This document shows positions 16,260 to 26,411 of a stretch of DNA of 52,958 nt, piece after piece. A model generated the notes under the pieces. That model ran no database searches. It was not told the DNA's origin and saw only the letters and a program-made list of their open reading frames with translations. Every line of letters begins with the position of its first letter. Within the stretch, counting starts at the first letter, position 1. Origin of the DNA: CAWELS01 sp964468205 (lineage in GTDB: Bacteria > Acidobacteriota > Terriglobia > Bryobacterales > Bryobacteraceae). The stretch lies in NCBI GenBank assembly GCA_964468205.1, contig CAYXVG010000051.1, positions 1 through 52,958 of the forward strand, read 5' to 3'. A program made the translations under genes and the position numbers.

Positions 16260-17372
16260 ATGAAGGAAGAGCAACCAGTCCGTCACTTCATCCGCTACGT
16301 GATCGTCTCAGCGATCCTGATGTTTTCCGTGCTGATCAAGCCCTTTCGCTTCTTGCACGGAATGTTACCGCCGAAAATCCGAGAAATCGCCCGCTCCTGG
16401 GACTTGGCGATGGTCTGGACTTACGTCAGTTCCTACGGCAAGCGTTTCTACATGGATCAGCGTTGCGAACTCAAGAACCCAGAGAGCTATGCCCCCTTGG
16501 TCAATGTTCCTGAACGTTACCGCTTCTCGGAATCGGAGATTGAGCAATTCTATCGAGACGGCTTCGCCGGTCCGATCACGGTGTTCGCGCCCGAAGAGAT
16601 GGTCAAGCTTCGGCCCGAGATCGAACGAATTCTCACCCGTCCGTCCCGCGTTTATCCGGATACAGCCGGCGACCAGGGCGCCCAAGGAAGAGACCGCCAT
16701 TTGGACTCGCCGGAAGTTTGGAATATCATTTCGCAATCCGCCATCGTCGAAAGGCTGGCACAGCTTCTCGGCGAGAATTTGATTATCTGGCGTTCGCAGG
16801 TCTTTTTGAAGCCACCCGGAGGGCCCGAAGTAACCTGGCACCAGGCCAGCACCTACATGTCGGAGTCGAAGTACCGGCCGGTAGTGGAGCCGCCTGACAA
16901 AACCAAGCTGTTCCAGCTCACGACGTGGTTTGCCATCGACGATGCTGACGTCGAGAACGGCTGCCTGCACTTCGTGCCTGGGAGCCACCACAAAATCCGG
17001 ATCATCCGCTCCGGAGGTGGAAGCTTCGCCAATGCCAACTTCCAGTTGGAACAGCCGATCGATCCTAGCTTGGCGGTTCCCATGCAGATGAGATCAGGCC
17101 AGTGTGTCATTTTCACCGAGCGGGTAATCCATGGTTCGCCCCCGAATATCTCCGATCGCCGGCGTTTCGGTATGACGTTCCGTGTGGTTCCGGCCGATGT
17201 ACAACTGTACCGCGGACAGATGGACCACAACGTCAGCTACCTTGGTCAGCATTTCAGTCTCGAGAACTGGGGGGCGGTCCTGCTTCGAGGCAGAGATACC
17301 AGCGGTCTGAACAAGCTCGTTCATCCGCCGGTACCTGTGCAATCGAGGGTGGATGCAGCAGCGGCAGGATAG
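16260..17372 (+). CDS. Putative Fe(II)/2-oxoglutarate-dependent halogenase (SyrB2-like, PhyH superfamily), membrane-anchored
   Basis: A 370-residue protein. After a hydrophobic N-terminal segment (residues about 10-28, FIRYVIVSAILMFSVLI) and a linker, residues from about 90 align along their length with the syringomycin chlorinase SyrB2: DGFAGPITVFAPEEM, DRHLDSPEVW, the metal motif TWHQAS, VENGCLHFVPGSH, AVPMQMRSGQ, and SLENWGAV then LNKLV. Hydroxylases of this superfamily bind iron with His-x-Asp...His; here it is His194-Gln-Ala196...His291, with Arg308 as the likely 2-oxoglutarate anchor. Replacement of Asp by Ala opens a chloride site in SyrB2-type enzymes, which act on carrier-protein-bound substrates. 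The megasynthase operon begins 366 bp downstream. The membrane segment is unusual. Halogenation is inferred, not shown. Confidence 0.83.
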   Translation: MKEEQPVRHFIRYVIVSAILMFSVLIKPFRFLHGMLPPKIREIARSWDLAMVWTYVSSYGKRFYMDQRCELKNPESYAPLVNVPERYRFSESEIEQFYRDGFAGPITVFAPEEMVKLRPEIERILTRPSRVYPDTAGDQGAQGRDRHLDSPEVWNIISQSAIVERLAQLLGENLIIWRSQVFLKPPGGPEVTWHQASTYMSESKYRPVVEPPDKTKLFQLTTWFAIDDADVENGCLHFVPGSHHKIRIIRSGGGSFANANFQLEQPIDPSLAVPMQMRSGQCVIFTERVIHGSPPNISDRRRFGMTFRVVPADVQLYRGQMDHNVSYLGQHFSLENWGAVLLRGRDTSGLNKLVHPPVPVQSRVDAAAAG

Positions 17373-17738
17373 CGAGACAATGGCCTGGCATGGTTCACGG
17401 AGAAGGGAGGGTTTTCCAGAACCGATTATTCTCCAGTGGAAAAGATTGACGGTTCTGTTAACTAACACTAGCTGATCTGTAGTGGAGCTTCGTTAGACTG
17501 CAATTGAGACAGCGCGGGCTGGGCAGAACGCGCAGTTCGGGGAGATGAGATATCGCTTCCGCATCCAAGAAGATGGCCGCGCGTAAGCGGAAACGCTTCC
17601 AAAGCCTTCCTTGACACTGCGGGAAGCCCGGTGTAGTCTACATAGACATTGGTATCTCTCGGGCCACCTGGGTTTGGCCGACGAGGGGCTTCCAGGCTGA
17701 AGCTCAACGAGGGACACAGAGGAGGGGAGGAGGAGATT
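17373..17738. other. Intergenic region before the synthase operon
   Basis: These 366 bp carry no supportable gene. The last 20 bases contain the purine-rich ribosome site GGAGGGGAGGAGGAG that fixes the GTG start of the synthase at 17739. I found no convincing promoter hexamers or terminator; a loose inverted repeat (GAACCG...CGGTTC near 17420-17456) is too open to name. An operon promoter is expected here. Confidence 0.5.
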
Positions 17739-20700
17739 GTGTCACACAGTATTTCAGCACTCGTAGTTTCTTCTGTTCCGGGCTTTCCTGTTCCTGGAGT
17801 GGTGATTGCCGCATCCAGGGCTGGATTTGTGGGCTCGCTGGCGATGGAGTACGTGCCGCATGAGGAGGCGCTCTCAGCCACGCGTGAGGTCGTCGCATCC
17901 GGAGTCGATTTTGGGCTGTCCGTAGATGAGTTGAACGAACAGTCACTCAAGTTGATCGCGGTTGGACAGTCCGGCGGCCTGCGGCAGATCATCCTCAGCC
18001 GATTCGGAAGTGGCCACCTCGATGAATCTCTTCGGCGGTTGAAGGAGCGTGGGCTCCAGGTCTTCGTCACCGTCCGCTCGGCCAGCGAAGCCGCGGAAGC
18101 GGAGTCCGCCGGCGCCAACGGGCTCATCGTGAAGGGCACGGAAGCGGGTGGACTCGTCGGCGCCGAAACGACTTTCATCCTTCTGCAGCGAGTCCTCCGG
18201 GAAACCCGGCTTCCCGTTTACGCACAAGGCGGCATCGGGCTGCACACAGCCGGCGCTTGTATCGCCGGTGGAGCCGCGGGCGTGGTGATGGACTGGCAGT
18301 TCGCCCTCGCGGATGAGTCTACCCTTCCGGCCGGCCTCCAGCGGAAGCTCAGCCGGATGGATGGGGGCGAGACGGCCTATTTGGGACAGGATTGCCCTTA
18401 CTGCTATCGCGCATACAACCGGCCGGGAGAGACGAGTTTCGCCGAACTGAAAGCCCGCGAGGAGCAGATGGGACTCTGTTCTGAATCTCCCGCCGAATCG
18501 CTGCGCGAGTGGAGAGAAGCGGTCGAGAAGGAAGTGGCGGAGAAGCGGCTACTGCTGGTGTCGCAGGACGCGTGCTTCGCATCCCGGCTGGCTGAGGAAT
18601 ACCGCTCAGTCCGTGGAATCGGCAACGCGATTCTTCGAGCGGCCCGCCGAAACCGCGCGTCTGCCGCGCAGTTGGACCCCCTTCGCGAGCACGGCCCGCT
18701 CGCTCAATCGCACGGAACCACCTATCCGGTCGTGCAGGGTCCCATGACCCGGGTCAGCGACCGTGCCGAGTTCGCCTACCAAGTGGCCAAAGGTGGTGGA
18801 CTCCCGTTCCTGGCGCTCGCGCTGCTTCGCGGATCAAAAGTTGGCGAGTTGCTCGACAACACGGCGGACATGCTCAAGGACCTCCCGTGGGGAGTGGGCA
18901 TCCTCGGGTTTGTTCCGAAAGAACTGCGCGAGGAGCAACTCGCGGAAGTCGTGAAGCGGAAGCCGCGGTTCGCGCTCATTGCCGGAGGACGGCCTGACCA
19001 GGCGAAGCAACTCGATGAGCTGGGGATAGCGACCTACCTCCACGTCCCATCACCAGAATTGCTGCGGCTGTTTTTGGAGAGCGGGAGTAAGCGCTTCGTT
19101 TTCGAGGGACGGGAATGTGGCGGGCATGTTGGGCCTCGCAGCAGCTTCGTGCTTTGGGAATCGGCCGTCCTGGTGCTGCGCGAGCATCTGGCGAAGAACC
19201 AAAAAAACAAGCCCGGTGACTATCACATTCTCTTCGCCGGTGGTATCCACGACGCTCTTTCGGCCGCCATGGTTACCGTCCTTGCCGCGCCGCTCACAGA
19301 GATGGGTGCGCGGATCGGGGTTCTGATGGGTACCAGCTACCTCTTCACCGAGGAGGCGGTCCGTTCTGGAGCTATCGTGGAGGGCTTTCAGCAGGAAGCG
19401 GTCAAATGTACCGGAACGGCGCTGGTGGAGTCTGGCGTCGGGCACGCCACGCGTTGCGCGCTCACCCCCTTCGTGGATGCGTTTCAGGCGGAGAAACGCC
19501 GGCTCCTGAGTGCAGCACTGAGCAAGGATGATCTCAGAGACGCTCTGGAACGTATGAACCTCGGCCGGCTCCGAGTCGCTTCGAAGGGAATTACCCGTGG
19601 CACGGGTGAGGATTCGCCAAGATACATCGCTGTTGATCCAGAAACGCAGCGCCAGGAAGGAATGTACATGATCGGCCAGGTGGCGGCGCTGCGCGACCGC
19701 GTCTGTACGATCGAGGGTCTCCATCGCGAGGTAAGTCAAGCGGCGCGCCTGCTGGGCAAGCCGGCCGTCGCGGTCGAATCGCTGGCGGAGTACACGGAGC
19801 GCGAGTCTCGCCGGCGGCCATCGGACATCGCGATTGTCGGCATGTCGTGCCGGTTCGCTCGGGCCGATAACGTCTCGGAGTACTGGCACAACATTCTCAA
19901 CCGGGTTTGCGCCCTCTCCGAAGTGCCAAAGGAGCGCTGGGACCCGAACGTTTACTTCGACGAGGACCGGCGCGCCCGCGACCGTGTTTACTCCAGATGG
20001 GGAGGGTTCCTCAACGATGTGCCGTTCGATCCCCTGCGGTACGGGATGCCGCCGAACTCCGTGGCATCCGTGGATCCGCTGCAGCTAATTATGCTCGAGA
20101 TGGTAGCCGCCGCTCTCCACGACGCCGGCTACGACAAGCGACCGTTTGACCGCGAAAACACTTCGGTGATCGTGGGCGTGGGCGGAGGTTCCGGCGACCT
20201 GGGGCTCCAGTACGGATTCAGGGCGATGGCGCCCCATTTCGTCACCGAAGCAGGCGGCTCCCGGCAGGACGCGGAACGGCTCATCGAAAATCTGGATCAT
20301 TGGTTGCCCGAGTGGACCGAGGACTCCTTCGCCGGCCTGCTTCTGAACGTGGTGGCGGGAAGAGTCGCCAACCGCTTCGATTTCGGCGGCACGAATCTCT
20401 CCGTGGACGCCGCCTGCGCCACATCGCTGGCGGCAGTTCGCATGGGTTGCTCTGAGCTCGAGTCCGGAGCCAGCAACGTCTCCATCGTGGCGGGCGCCGA
20501 CCTCATGCAAAATCCGTTCACCTACCTGTGTTTCAGCAAAACTCAGGCGTTGTCCCCGACTGGCCGCTGCCGCACCTTCGACGAATCCGCCGATGGCATC
20601 GTCATCAGCGAAGGATTCGGCGTCGCAATTTTGAAGCGCCTCGAAGACGCAGAGCGCGACGGCGATCGGATCTATGCGGTACTGAAATCCGTCGGCGCTT

Positions 20701-23700
20701 CGAGCGACGGATCTGAGAAAGGCCTCACTGCGCCGCGTCCAGACGGACAAATCAGAGCCCTCACCCGGGCTTACGAAAAGGCCCGGGTCAATCCGAAGAC
20801 GGTCGGCTTGCTGGAGGCGCACGGCACTGGAACCGTGGTTGGCGACCAGACCGAGGTCAAGTCGATGAGCACGTATTTCGGCGGGGCGGGCGCCGCGCTG
20901 CAAAGTTGCGCGTTGGGCTCGGTTAAGACCAACATCGGACACACCAAGTGCACGGCCGGTATCGCTGGATTGCTGAAGGTGACGAAAGCTCTCTACCACC
21001 AGACGCTTCCACCGATGATTGGCGTCGAAACACCGAATACGAAGGCGAATTTCCCGCAGACTCCGTTCTATCTGAACGTCGAGACGCGGCCCTGGCTGCG
21101 AAGTCCGGACGGGGCGCCGCGCAGAGCGGGAGTCAGCGCCTTCGGCTTCGGAGGAACGAACTTCCACGCCGTGGTTGAGGAGTATGACGGTCAGGAGGAA
21201 GTCCAGCCCGCGCTGGCGGATTGGCCGGTGGAGCTGTTCTTGTTCCGCGCTGCTTCCGGCGATGAGTTGACCGGCCGCCTCCGGAAGATTCAGACAGAAC
21301 TCGATGCCGGCGCGGCGCCGAGGTTAGCAGACCTGGCTGGCGCCGTATACTGGCGATTTGGCCGCGACGAGGGGGCTTATTGCCTGGCTTTGGTGGCCGA
21401 GTCACTCGACGATCTGAAGAAGAAGCTGGCCCGGGCCATCTCTGAGATCGAGAAGAAAACGCTATCGCTGCACGATCCGCGCGGTATTTACTATTCGAGC
21501 GAACCACGGTTTGCCGGCGGCAAGATCGCATTTCTCTTCCCAGGCCAGGGATCCCAGCGCGTAGACATGCTGCGTGACCTGGCTGTGAACTTCTTTGAAG
21601 TGCGGAGCGCCATCGAGGAGGCGGAGGCGGCCCTCGGCGACACCCTCGGCCGGCGGCTCAGTTCCTTCCTCTATCCCTCGAGCGCTTTCACCCCAGAGGA
21701 GAAAGCGGCACACGAAGAGGCGCTGAAGCAGACCGACGTGGCTCAGCCCGCGCTTGGTGCGGCCGACATTGGTGTTTACCGTCTCCTGTCGGCTTGCGGC
21801 GTGATCCCGGATATGGCTGCCGGCCACAGCTACGGCGAACTCGCCGCGCTCTGCGCCGCGGGCGTCTGGAGCGTGGACGATCTGGCCCGGCTTTCCTCCG
21901 CGCGCGGCCGGCTCATCATCGAATCCGCCCACCCGGAGCCCGGTGTCATGGCGGCTGTGAGCGCAGGCGAACCCGAGGTTCTGGCTGCGTTGGAACCGAT
22001 TCAGGGCGTCAGCATCGCCAATCTCAACTCCCCGGTGCAAACGGTGATTACCGGAACAGAAGCGGGTGTCGGAGAAGCGATTCGGGCGCTCGAAGCAAAA
22101 AAGGTCGCCTGCAAACGTATACCAGTGGCCTGCGCCTTTCATTCAAGCCTCGTAGCAGGCGCCTCGGGACGGTTCCGGGAACTGTTGGATTCCGTGGAGA
22201 CCTCATCGCCACGGTTTCCGGTCTACTCCAACACCACCGCCCTACCTCACTCCCACGAGCCGTCCGAAATTCGCGAGATCCTGGCGAAACACCTGGCGAT
22301 GCCTGTCCGGTTTGCGGATGAGGTCACGCGGATGTACGACGATGGCGCGCGAATTTTCGTCGAAGCCGGACCAGGCAAGGTACTCACGGGATTGGCGGGC
22401 CGGAACCTTGGCGAGCAACCGCACCTCGCGGTGTCAACAGATCAACCCGGGCGGCACGGTCTCGTGCAACTTGCTCATCTTTTCGCTCAGTTGAGCGCCG
22501 CCGGGGTTCGTCCGCACCTATGGCGGCTCTTTGAGGGCCGCGTCACGACCCACTTGGATCTCGACCGTCTGGCGGAGCAGACACTCCCCAAGCCACTGCC
22601 GGCGACAACCTGGGTTGTCCGGGCGGGAAGGGCGTTTCCGGCGCACAAATCCGCGGATGAAAAACATCGATATGTTCAGGTAATCACCGACCCGGCCGAA
22701 ACCACGCTGGCAGTCGCCCCAGCGGTCTCCCGGAAGGTTCCCCCGCAAGCAAATGGACGCCAACTGTCTCCGCGCGCCGCTCCTGCTTCCGCGACGACGC
22801 CGGCGAACACAGCACCCGCGCCATCCGTTCCGCCTCATTCTTCGAATAGTGCGGACTTGCCCGCCGGCGCGCACGCCAGCCGTCCGCTTGCTTCCTCCGC
22901 CGCTCCAGCCGAGATCGAGAGCGTGATGCGGAATTACCAGCAGACGATGAGCAAGTTTCTGGACACCCAGAAAGCGATCATGCTCGACTTCCTGCGCGCA
23001 GGCGCCGGACAGACCGCTCCCGCAGCGGAGTTGGGAGAAAGCCGGGCAGCGGAGCCCGAGCATTTTGTACCGGCGCCACCGTCAGCCGCGACGGCCACTC
23101 CCCCGGAACCGCCGAGTACTGCCGCCTACACGCCAGACGAAGCTGAGCCCGCGGCGGCTGAGCCGGCCGAGGCCGCTCCAGCAGTCGTCGCCGAGATGAC
23201 GCCCGCAGCACCTGGGATTTCTCTCGAGAGTTTGCTCGGCAAGCTTGTTCAATTGGTCAGCGACCGGACCGGTTACCCCACCGGCATGCTCGATCCGGAC
23301 CTTGACCTCGAGGCGGATCTCGGCGTCGATTCCATCAAGCGTGTCGAGATTCTCGGCGCGCTGCAAAGCGACACTTCGATGTCCTCGGCCGGCGGCACCT
23401 CCGCGATTGAGGAACTTGCCAAACTGAAGACTCTCCGCGCCATCGCCGAGTGGATCTACGAGCGATCCGGCGCCGGAGAATCCACAGCCGCCCCGGCCGC
23501 GGACTCGGTTTCCGCCGGGATCGAGCAGAAACCCGAGGAGCAGCCCGCTCTCAATGAGAAGAGCCTTCTCGGGAAGCTGGTGGCGCTCGTCAGCGACCGG
23601 ACCGGCTACCCATCAGAGATGCTCGATCCGGATCTTGATCTGGAAGCGGACCTCGGCGTCGACTCGATCAAGCGCGTCGAGATCCTCGGGGCTCTGCAAA

Positions 23701-26411
23701 ACGAATCGGTCATAGCTTCGAGCGGGGGCGCGGTTGATATCGAGGAACTCGCAAAGCTCAAAACCATACGCGCCATCGCCCAATGGATTCTCGACAAATC
23801 GACAACAATCGAGGTCGTCGAGGAGCCCGCCGCCGAAAGCGAATCTCAAGCAGCCCAAGCCAGGGCCCTCCCTGCCGCCGCAGCACCCGCGCGAAAGGAG
23901 GTCTCCCGGCTCACAGCCCGATGGAGGCCCATTCCGGCCCTGACGCAAGGGCCGTCGTTGTCCCTTACCGGCGCCGTGCTCATTACCGATGACGGCGGCG
24001 GCGTGGCCGCCAAGCTGGCCGAGGTTCTGGGCGGCGCGGGAGTCAACAGCCAGATCTTAAAGATCCCCGCCGCGCAGGCGCTTGACGCCGCGTGGGCGGC
24101 GGCCCGGCGCGAGGAACTACAAGCCGCCTCGATCACCGCAGTGGTCCATTTGGCTTCACTTGCCGCGCATCCTCCTGAAGACACCTCAGCGTGGCCGGAC
24201 CGCATCGAAGCCGAACTGAAGGCATTGCTCTTGTTGGTCCAGAACCACGAAGAAGAGCTGCGGAAGAACCCGACGGGGACCGTACTCGCCGCCACAATGA
24301 TGGACGGAGCGTTCGGTTTTGGCGGAGGAGACGCCGCATTCTGGCCCGGCAGCGGAGCGGTTTGCGGCTTTGTGAAGAGCCTCGCCCGGGAATGGCCAGA
24401 GGTCTCCTGCAAGACGGTTGACTTCTCGCCCCATTCCAGCCCCGAGTTCATCGCCCAGGCGCTTGTCCGCGAATTGGCCGCCCGCGACAAGCGGCCGGAG
24501 ATTGGCTACCGCTCGACAGAACGGGGAGCGATCTACACGGAAAAACATGCCCTGCCGGACGAAGCGAACGGCCTCGAACTGGATCGCGATTCCGTGATCC
24601 TGGTGACCGGCGGCGCTCGCGGCATCACTGCTGGAATTGTACGTCAACTGGCTGACCGTTTCCGCTGCCGCTTCGCGCTGGCGGGACGGTCGCCGCTGCC
24701 GGAAGGCCAGGAGTCTCCGGACACTGCCGGTTTGACCGAGCCGGCGAAGATCAAGGCAGTCTTGATTGAGAGCCTCCACCGGAACGGGAAGAAGCCGGCG
24801 CCCGCCGCGGTCGAACGCTCATTCCGGAAGCTGATGCGCGAACGGGAAATCCGGGAAAACATGAACGCGCTCTCCGCCGCGGCAACTTCGATTGAGTATC
24901 ACTCTGTGGATGTGTGTGACGCTGCCGCGGCCGGTTCGCTCATCGATTCGATATATAGCCGCTACGGCCGCCTCGACGGCGTGATCCACGGCGCCGGGGT
25001 GATAGAGGACAAGTTGGTTCGTGATAAAACCACCGAGTCGCTCGAGCGCGTGATATGGCCGAAGATTCTCGGCGCTCTGGCGTTGACCAGCGCACTCCGG
25101 CAGCGGGAACTGCTATTCCTGTCTTTCTTCTCCTCGGTCGCCGGCCGTTACGGCAACCGCGGGCAGGCCGACTACGCCGCCGCCAATGAGTTTCTTAACA
25201 AGCTCGCCATTTGGCTGAACGCCAGGTGGCCTGGCCGTGTTTTCTCGATCAACTGGGGCCCGTGGAAGTCCGAAGGCGGGATGGTTTCAGCCGAACTCGC
25301 CGAGCAATTCGCGAGGGCCGGAGTCGAGATGATCGACCCCGCGGATGGACAAGAGATCTTTGTCCGCGAGTTACTGCGGGGCGGCAGCGAAGAAAGCGAT
25401 GTGATCTGGGGCGGGCCGATTCAAGAACAATCCCGGCTGGAACCCGAAGAAGAACTGGAGCACTTGCCCGCCACCGCCGCCGTTCCGCCGCATCCGATGC
25501 TAAGTCCGCTGGCTGGAGCCACGGTTGTCGCGAACGGAACGCTCGAAATTATGCGGCGCACTGCGCCAGAGATGGATATCTATCTCCGGCACCACTTGTT
25601 GGATGGCAAGCCGGTGATGCCGACGGCCATGATCCTGGAGCTTTGCGCGGAAGCGCTGGCCGCCGGTTGGCCCCTGAAAAAGCTCACCCGGATTCGGGAT
25701 CTGCGGCTGATGCGGGGAATATCCTTTGGCGATGTCAGGGAACGGCTCCTGCGGCTTCAAGGAACCCCCAGCCCGAACGGCAATGGCCATTTTTCGATTG
25801 ACCTCCACGTGGAATCGGTGACCGAGCGCCCCGAATTGCACTACCGGGCTCGCGCCGAGCTGGAGTCCTTGGACGCCGCACACCCCAATGGCGGACGGCT
25901 GAATCTGGCGAATACTCGCCAATTCCCGATGTCAATGGAGGCGGCCTATGACCAGTGGCTGTTCCACGGCCCGTTGTTCGCCGGGATATCGCATGTGGAG
26001 GCGCTGGGCGAGAACGGAATTATCGGAACGCTCGGACGCTCCGATCCGCGAGACTACTTCAGCTACGCGCCACAGGGCGCCTGGCTGGTCGATCCCATGA
26101 TGATCGATAGCGGATTCCAACTCGTTCTTCTGTGGGCTCGAGCTTACCTGGATATGACCCCCCTTCCCTCGCGCATGGGCAGTTATCAGCGGTTTGACGT
26201 GCCCCTGGAGGACGCGAATCTGCTGTGCGAAGTCGAGGTCCGGAACGAACCGGGAAGTCCCTTGGTTCAGGCCGATCTGCGGTTCTTCGATTCCCGCAAC
26301 CGGCTAGTGACTCTTCTGGAGGACATGGAGTTCACATGCAGCCGCGAGCTGAACCGGTTGAGCCAGGGTAGGAAAACCGAACTTCTAGAGGGTGTGAATG
26401 AGAGAAGCTGA
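17739..26411 (+). CDS. PUFA-synthase-like type I polyketide/secondary-lipid synthase: NMO-NMO-KS-AT-ACP-ACP-KR-DH
   Basis: A 2890-residue multienzyme. Residues 1-690 hold two nitronate-monooxygenase/PfaD-like barrels (first with TEAGGLVG, second with GRECGGHVGP), the flavin enoyl-reductase type of PUFA synthases. KS spans about 694-1148: Cys893 (DAACATS), His1028 (EAHGTGT), His1068 (NIGHTK). AT follows (FPGQGSQ at about 1265; Ser1364 in GHSYGE) to about 1600. An Ala/Pro-rich linker leads to two ACPs (phosphopantetheine Ser1865 and Ser1976). KR lies at about 2287-2560 (GGARGIT; Tyr2479 in YAAANEF), then a hot-dog DH (His2619 in HLLDGKPVMP). It would extend an acyl chain iteratively with full or partial reduction. 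GTG start from the strong ribosome site; overlaps the next gene by 14 bp. Confidence 0.9.
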   Translation: MSHSISALVVSSVPGFPVPGVVIAASRAGFVGSLAMEYVPHEEALSATREVVASGVDFGLSVDELNEQSLKLIAVGQSGGLRQIILSRFGSGHLDESLRRLKERGLQVFVTVRSASEAAEAESAGANGLIVKGTEAGGLVGAETTFILLQRVLRETRLPVYAQGGIGLHTAGACIAGGAAGVVMDWQFALADESTLPAGLQRKLSRMDGGETAYLGQDCPYCYRAYNRPGETSFAELKAREEQMGLCSESPAESLREWREAVEKEVAEKRLLLVSQDACFASRLAEEYRSVRGIGNAILRAARRNRASAAQLDPLREHGPLAQSHGTTYPVVQGPMTRVSDRAEFAYQVAKGGGLPFLALALLRGSKVGELLDNTADMLKDLPWGVGILGFVPKELREEQLAEVVKRKPRFALIAGGRPDQAKQLDELGIATYLHVPSPELLRLFLESGSKRFVFEGRECGGHVGPRSSFVLWESAVLVLREHLAKNQKNKPGDYHILFAGGIHDALSAAMVTVLAAPLTEMGARIGVLMGTSYLFTEEAVRSGAIVEGFQQEAVKCTGTALVESGVGHATRCALTPFVDAFQAEKRRLLSAALSKDDLRDALERMNLGRLRVASKGITRGTGEDSPRYIAVDPETQRQEGMYMIGQVAALRDRVCTIEGLHREVSQAARLLGKPAVAVESLAEYTERESRRRPSDIAIVGMSCRFARADNVSEYWHNILNRVCALSEVPKERWDPNVYFDEDRRARDRVYSRWGGFLNDVPFDPLRYGMPPNSVASVDPLQLIMLEMVAAALHDAGYDKRPFDRENTSVIVGVGGGSGDLGLQYGFRAMAPHFVTEAGGSRQDAERLIENLDHWLPEWTEDSFAGLLLNVVAGRVANRFDFGGTNLSVDAACATSLAAVRMGCSELESGASNVSIVAGADLMQNPFTYLCFSKTQALSPTGRCRTFDESADGIVISEGFGVAILKRLEDAERDGDRIYAVLKSVGASSDGSEKGLTAPRPDGQIRALTRAYEKARVNPKTVGLLEAHGTGTVVGDQTEVKSMSTYFGGAGAALQSCALGSVKTNIGHTKCTAGIAGLLKVTKALYHQTLPPMIGVETPNTKANFPQTPFYLNVETRPWLRSPDGAPRRAGVSAFGFGGTNFHAVVEEYDGQEEVQPALADWPVELFLFRAASGDELTGRLRKIQTELDAGAAPRLADLAGAVYWRFGRDEGAYCLALVAESLDDLKKKLARAISEIEKKTLSLHDPRGIYYSSEPRFAGGKIAFLFPGQGSQRVDMLRDLAVNFFEVRSAIEEAEAALGDTLGRRLSSFLYPSSAFTPEEKAAHEEALKQTDVAQPALGAADIGVYRLLSACGVIPDMAAGHSYGELAALCAAGVWSVDDLARLSSARGRLIIESAHPEPGVMAAVSAGEPEVLAALEPIQGVSIANLNSPVQTVITGTEAGVGEAIRALEAKKVACKRIPVACAFHSSLVAGASGRFRELLDSVETSSPRFPVYSNTTALPHSHEPSEIREILAKHLAMPVRFADEVTRMYDDGARIFVEAGPGKVLTGLAGRNLGEQPHLAVSTDQPGRHGLVQLAHLFAQLSAAGVRPHLWRLFEGRVTTHLDLDRLAEQTLPKPLPATTWVVRAGRAFPAHKSADEKHRYVQVITDPAETTLAVAPAVSRKVPPQANGRQLSPRAAPASATTPANTAPAPSVPPHSSNSADLPAGAHASRPLASSAAPAEIESVMRNYQQTMSKFLDTQKAIMLDFLRAGAGQTAPAAELGESRAAEPEHFVPAPPSAATATPPEPPSTAAYTPDEAEPAAAEPAEAAPAVVAEMTPAAPGISLESLLGKLVQLVSDRTGYPTGMLDPDLDLEADLGVDSIKRVEILGALQSDTSMSSAGGTSAIEELAKLKTLRAIAEWIYERSGAGESTAAPAADSVSAGIEQKPEEQPALNEKSLLGKLVALVSDRTGYPSEMLDPDLDLEADLGVDSIKRVEILGALQNESVIASSGGAVDIEELAKLKTIRAIAQWILDKSTTIEVVEEPAAESESQAAQARALPAAAAPARKEVSRLTARWRPIPALTQGPSLSLTGAVLITDDGGGVAAKLAEVLGGAGVNSQILKIPAAQALDAAWAAARREELQAASITAVVHLASLAAHPPEDTSAWPDRIEAELKALLLLVQNHEEELRKNPTGTVLAATMMDGAFGFGGGDAAFWPGSGAVCGFVKSLAREWPEVSCKTVDFSPHSSPEFIAQALVRELAARDKRPEIGYRSTERGAIYTEKHALPDEANGLELDRDSVILVTGGARGITAGIVRQLADRFRCRFALAGRSPLPEGQESPDTAGLTEPAKIKAVLIESLHRNGKKPAPAAVERSFRKLMREREIRENMNALSAAATSIEYHSVDVCDAAAAGSLIDSIYSRYGRLDGVIHGAGVIEDKLVRDKTTESLERVIWPKILGALALTSALRQRELLFLSFFSSVAGRYGNRGQADYAAANEFLNKLAIWLNARWPGRVFSINWGPWKSEGGMVSAELAEQFARAGVEMIDPADGQEIFVRELLRGGSEESDVIWGGPIQEQSRLEPEEELEHLPATAAVPPHPMLSPLAGATVVANGTLEIMRRTAPEMDIYLRHHLLDGKPVMPTAMILELCAEALAAGWPLKKLTRIRDLRLMRGISFGDVRERLLRLQGTPSPNGNGHFSIDLHVESVTERPELHYRARAELESLDAAHPNGGRLNLANTRQFPMSMEAAYDQWLFHGPLFAGISHVEALGENGIIGTLGRSDPRDYFSYAPQGAWLVDPMMIDSGFQLVLLWARAYLDMTPLPSRMGSYQRFDVPLEDANLLCEVEVRNEPGSPLVQADLRFFDSRNRLVTLLEDMEFTCSRELNRLSQGRKTELLEGVNERS

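Noticed and set aside
17649..17738. Upstream ATG for the first synthase
   Set aside because: The 30 extra codons are encoded by the purine-rich ribosome site and show no domain sequence; GTG at 17739 is the better start.
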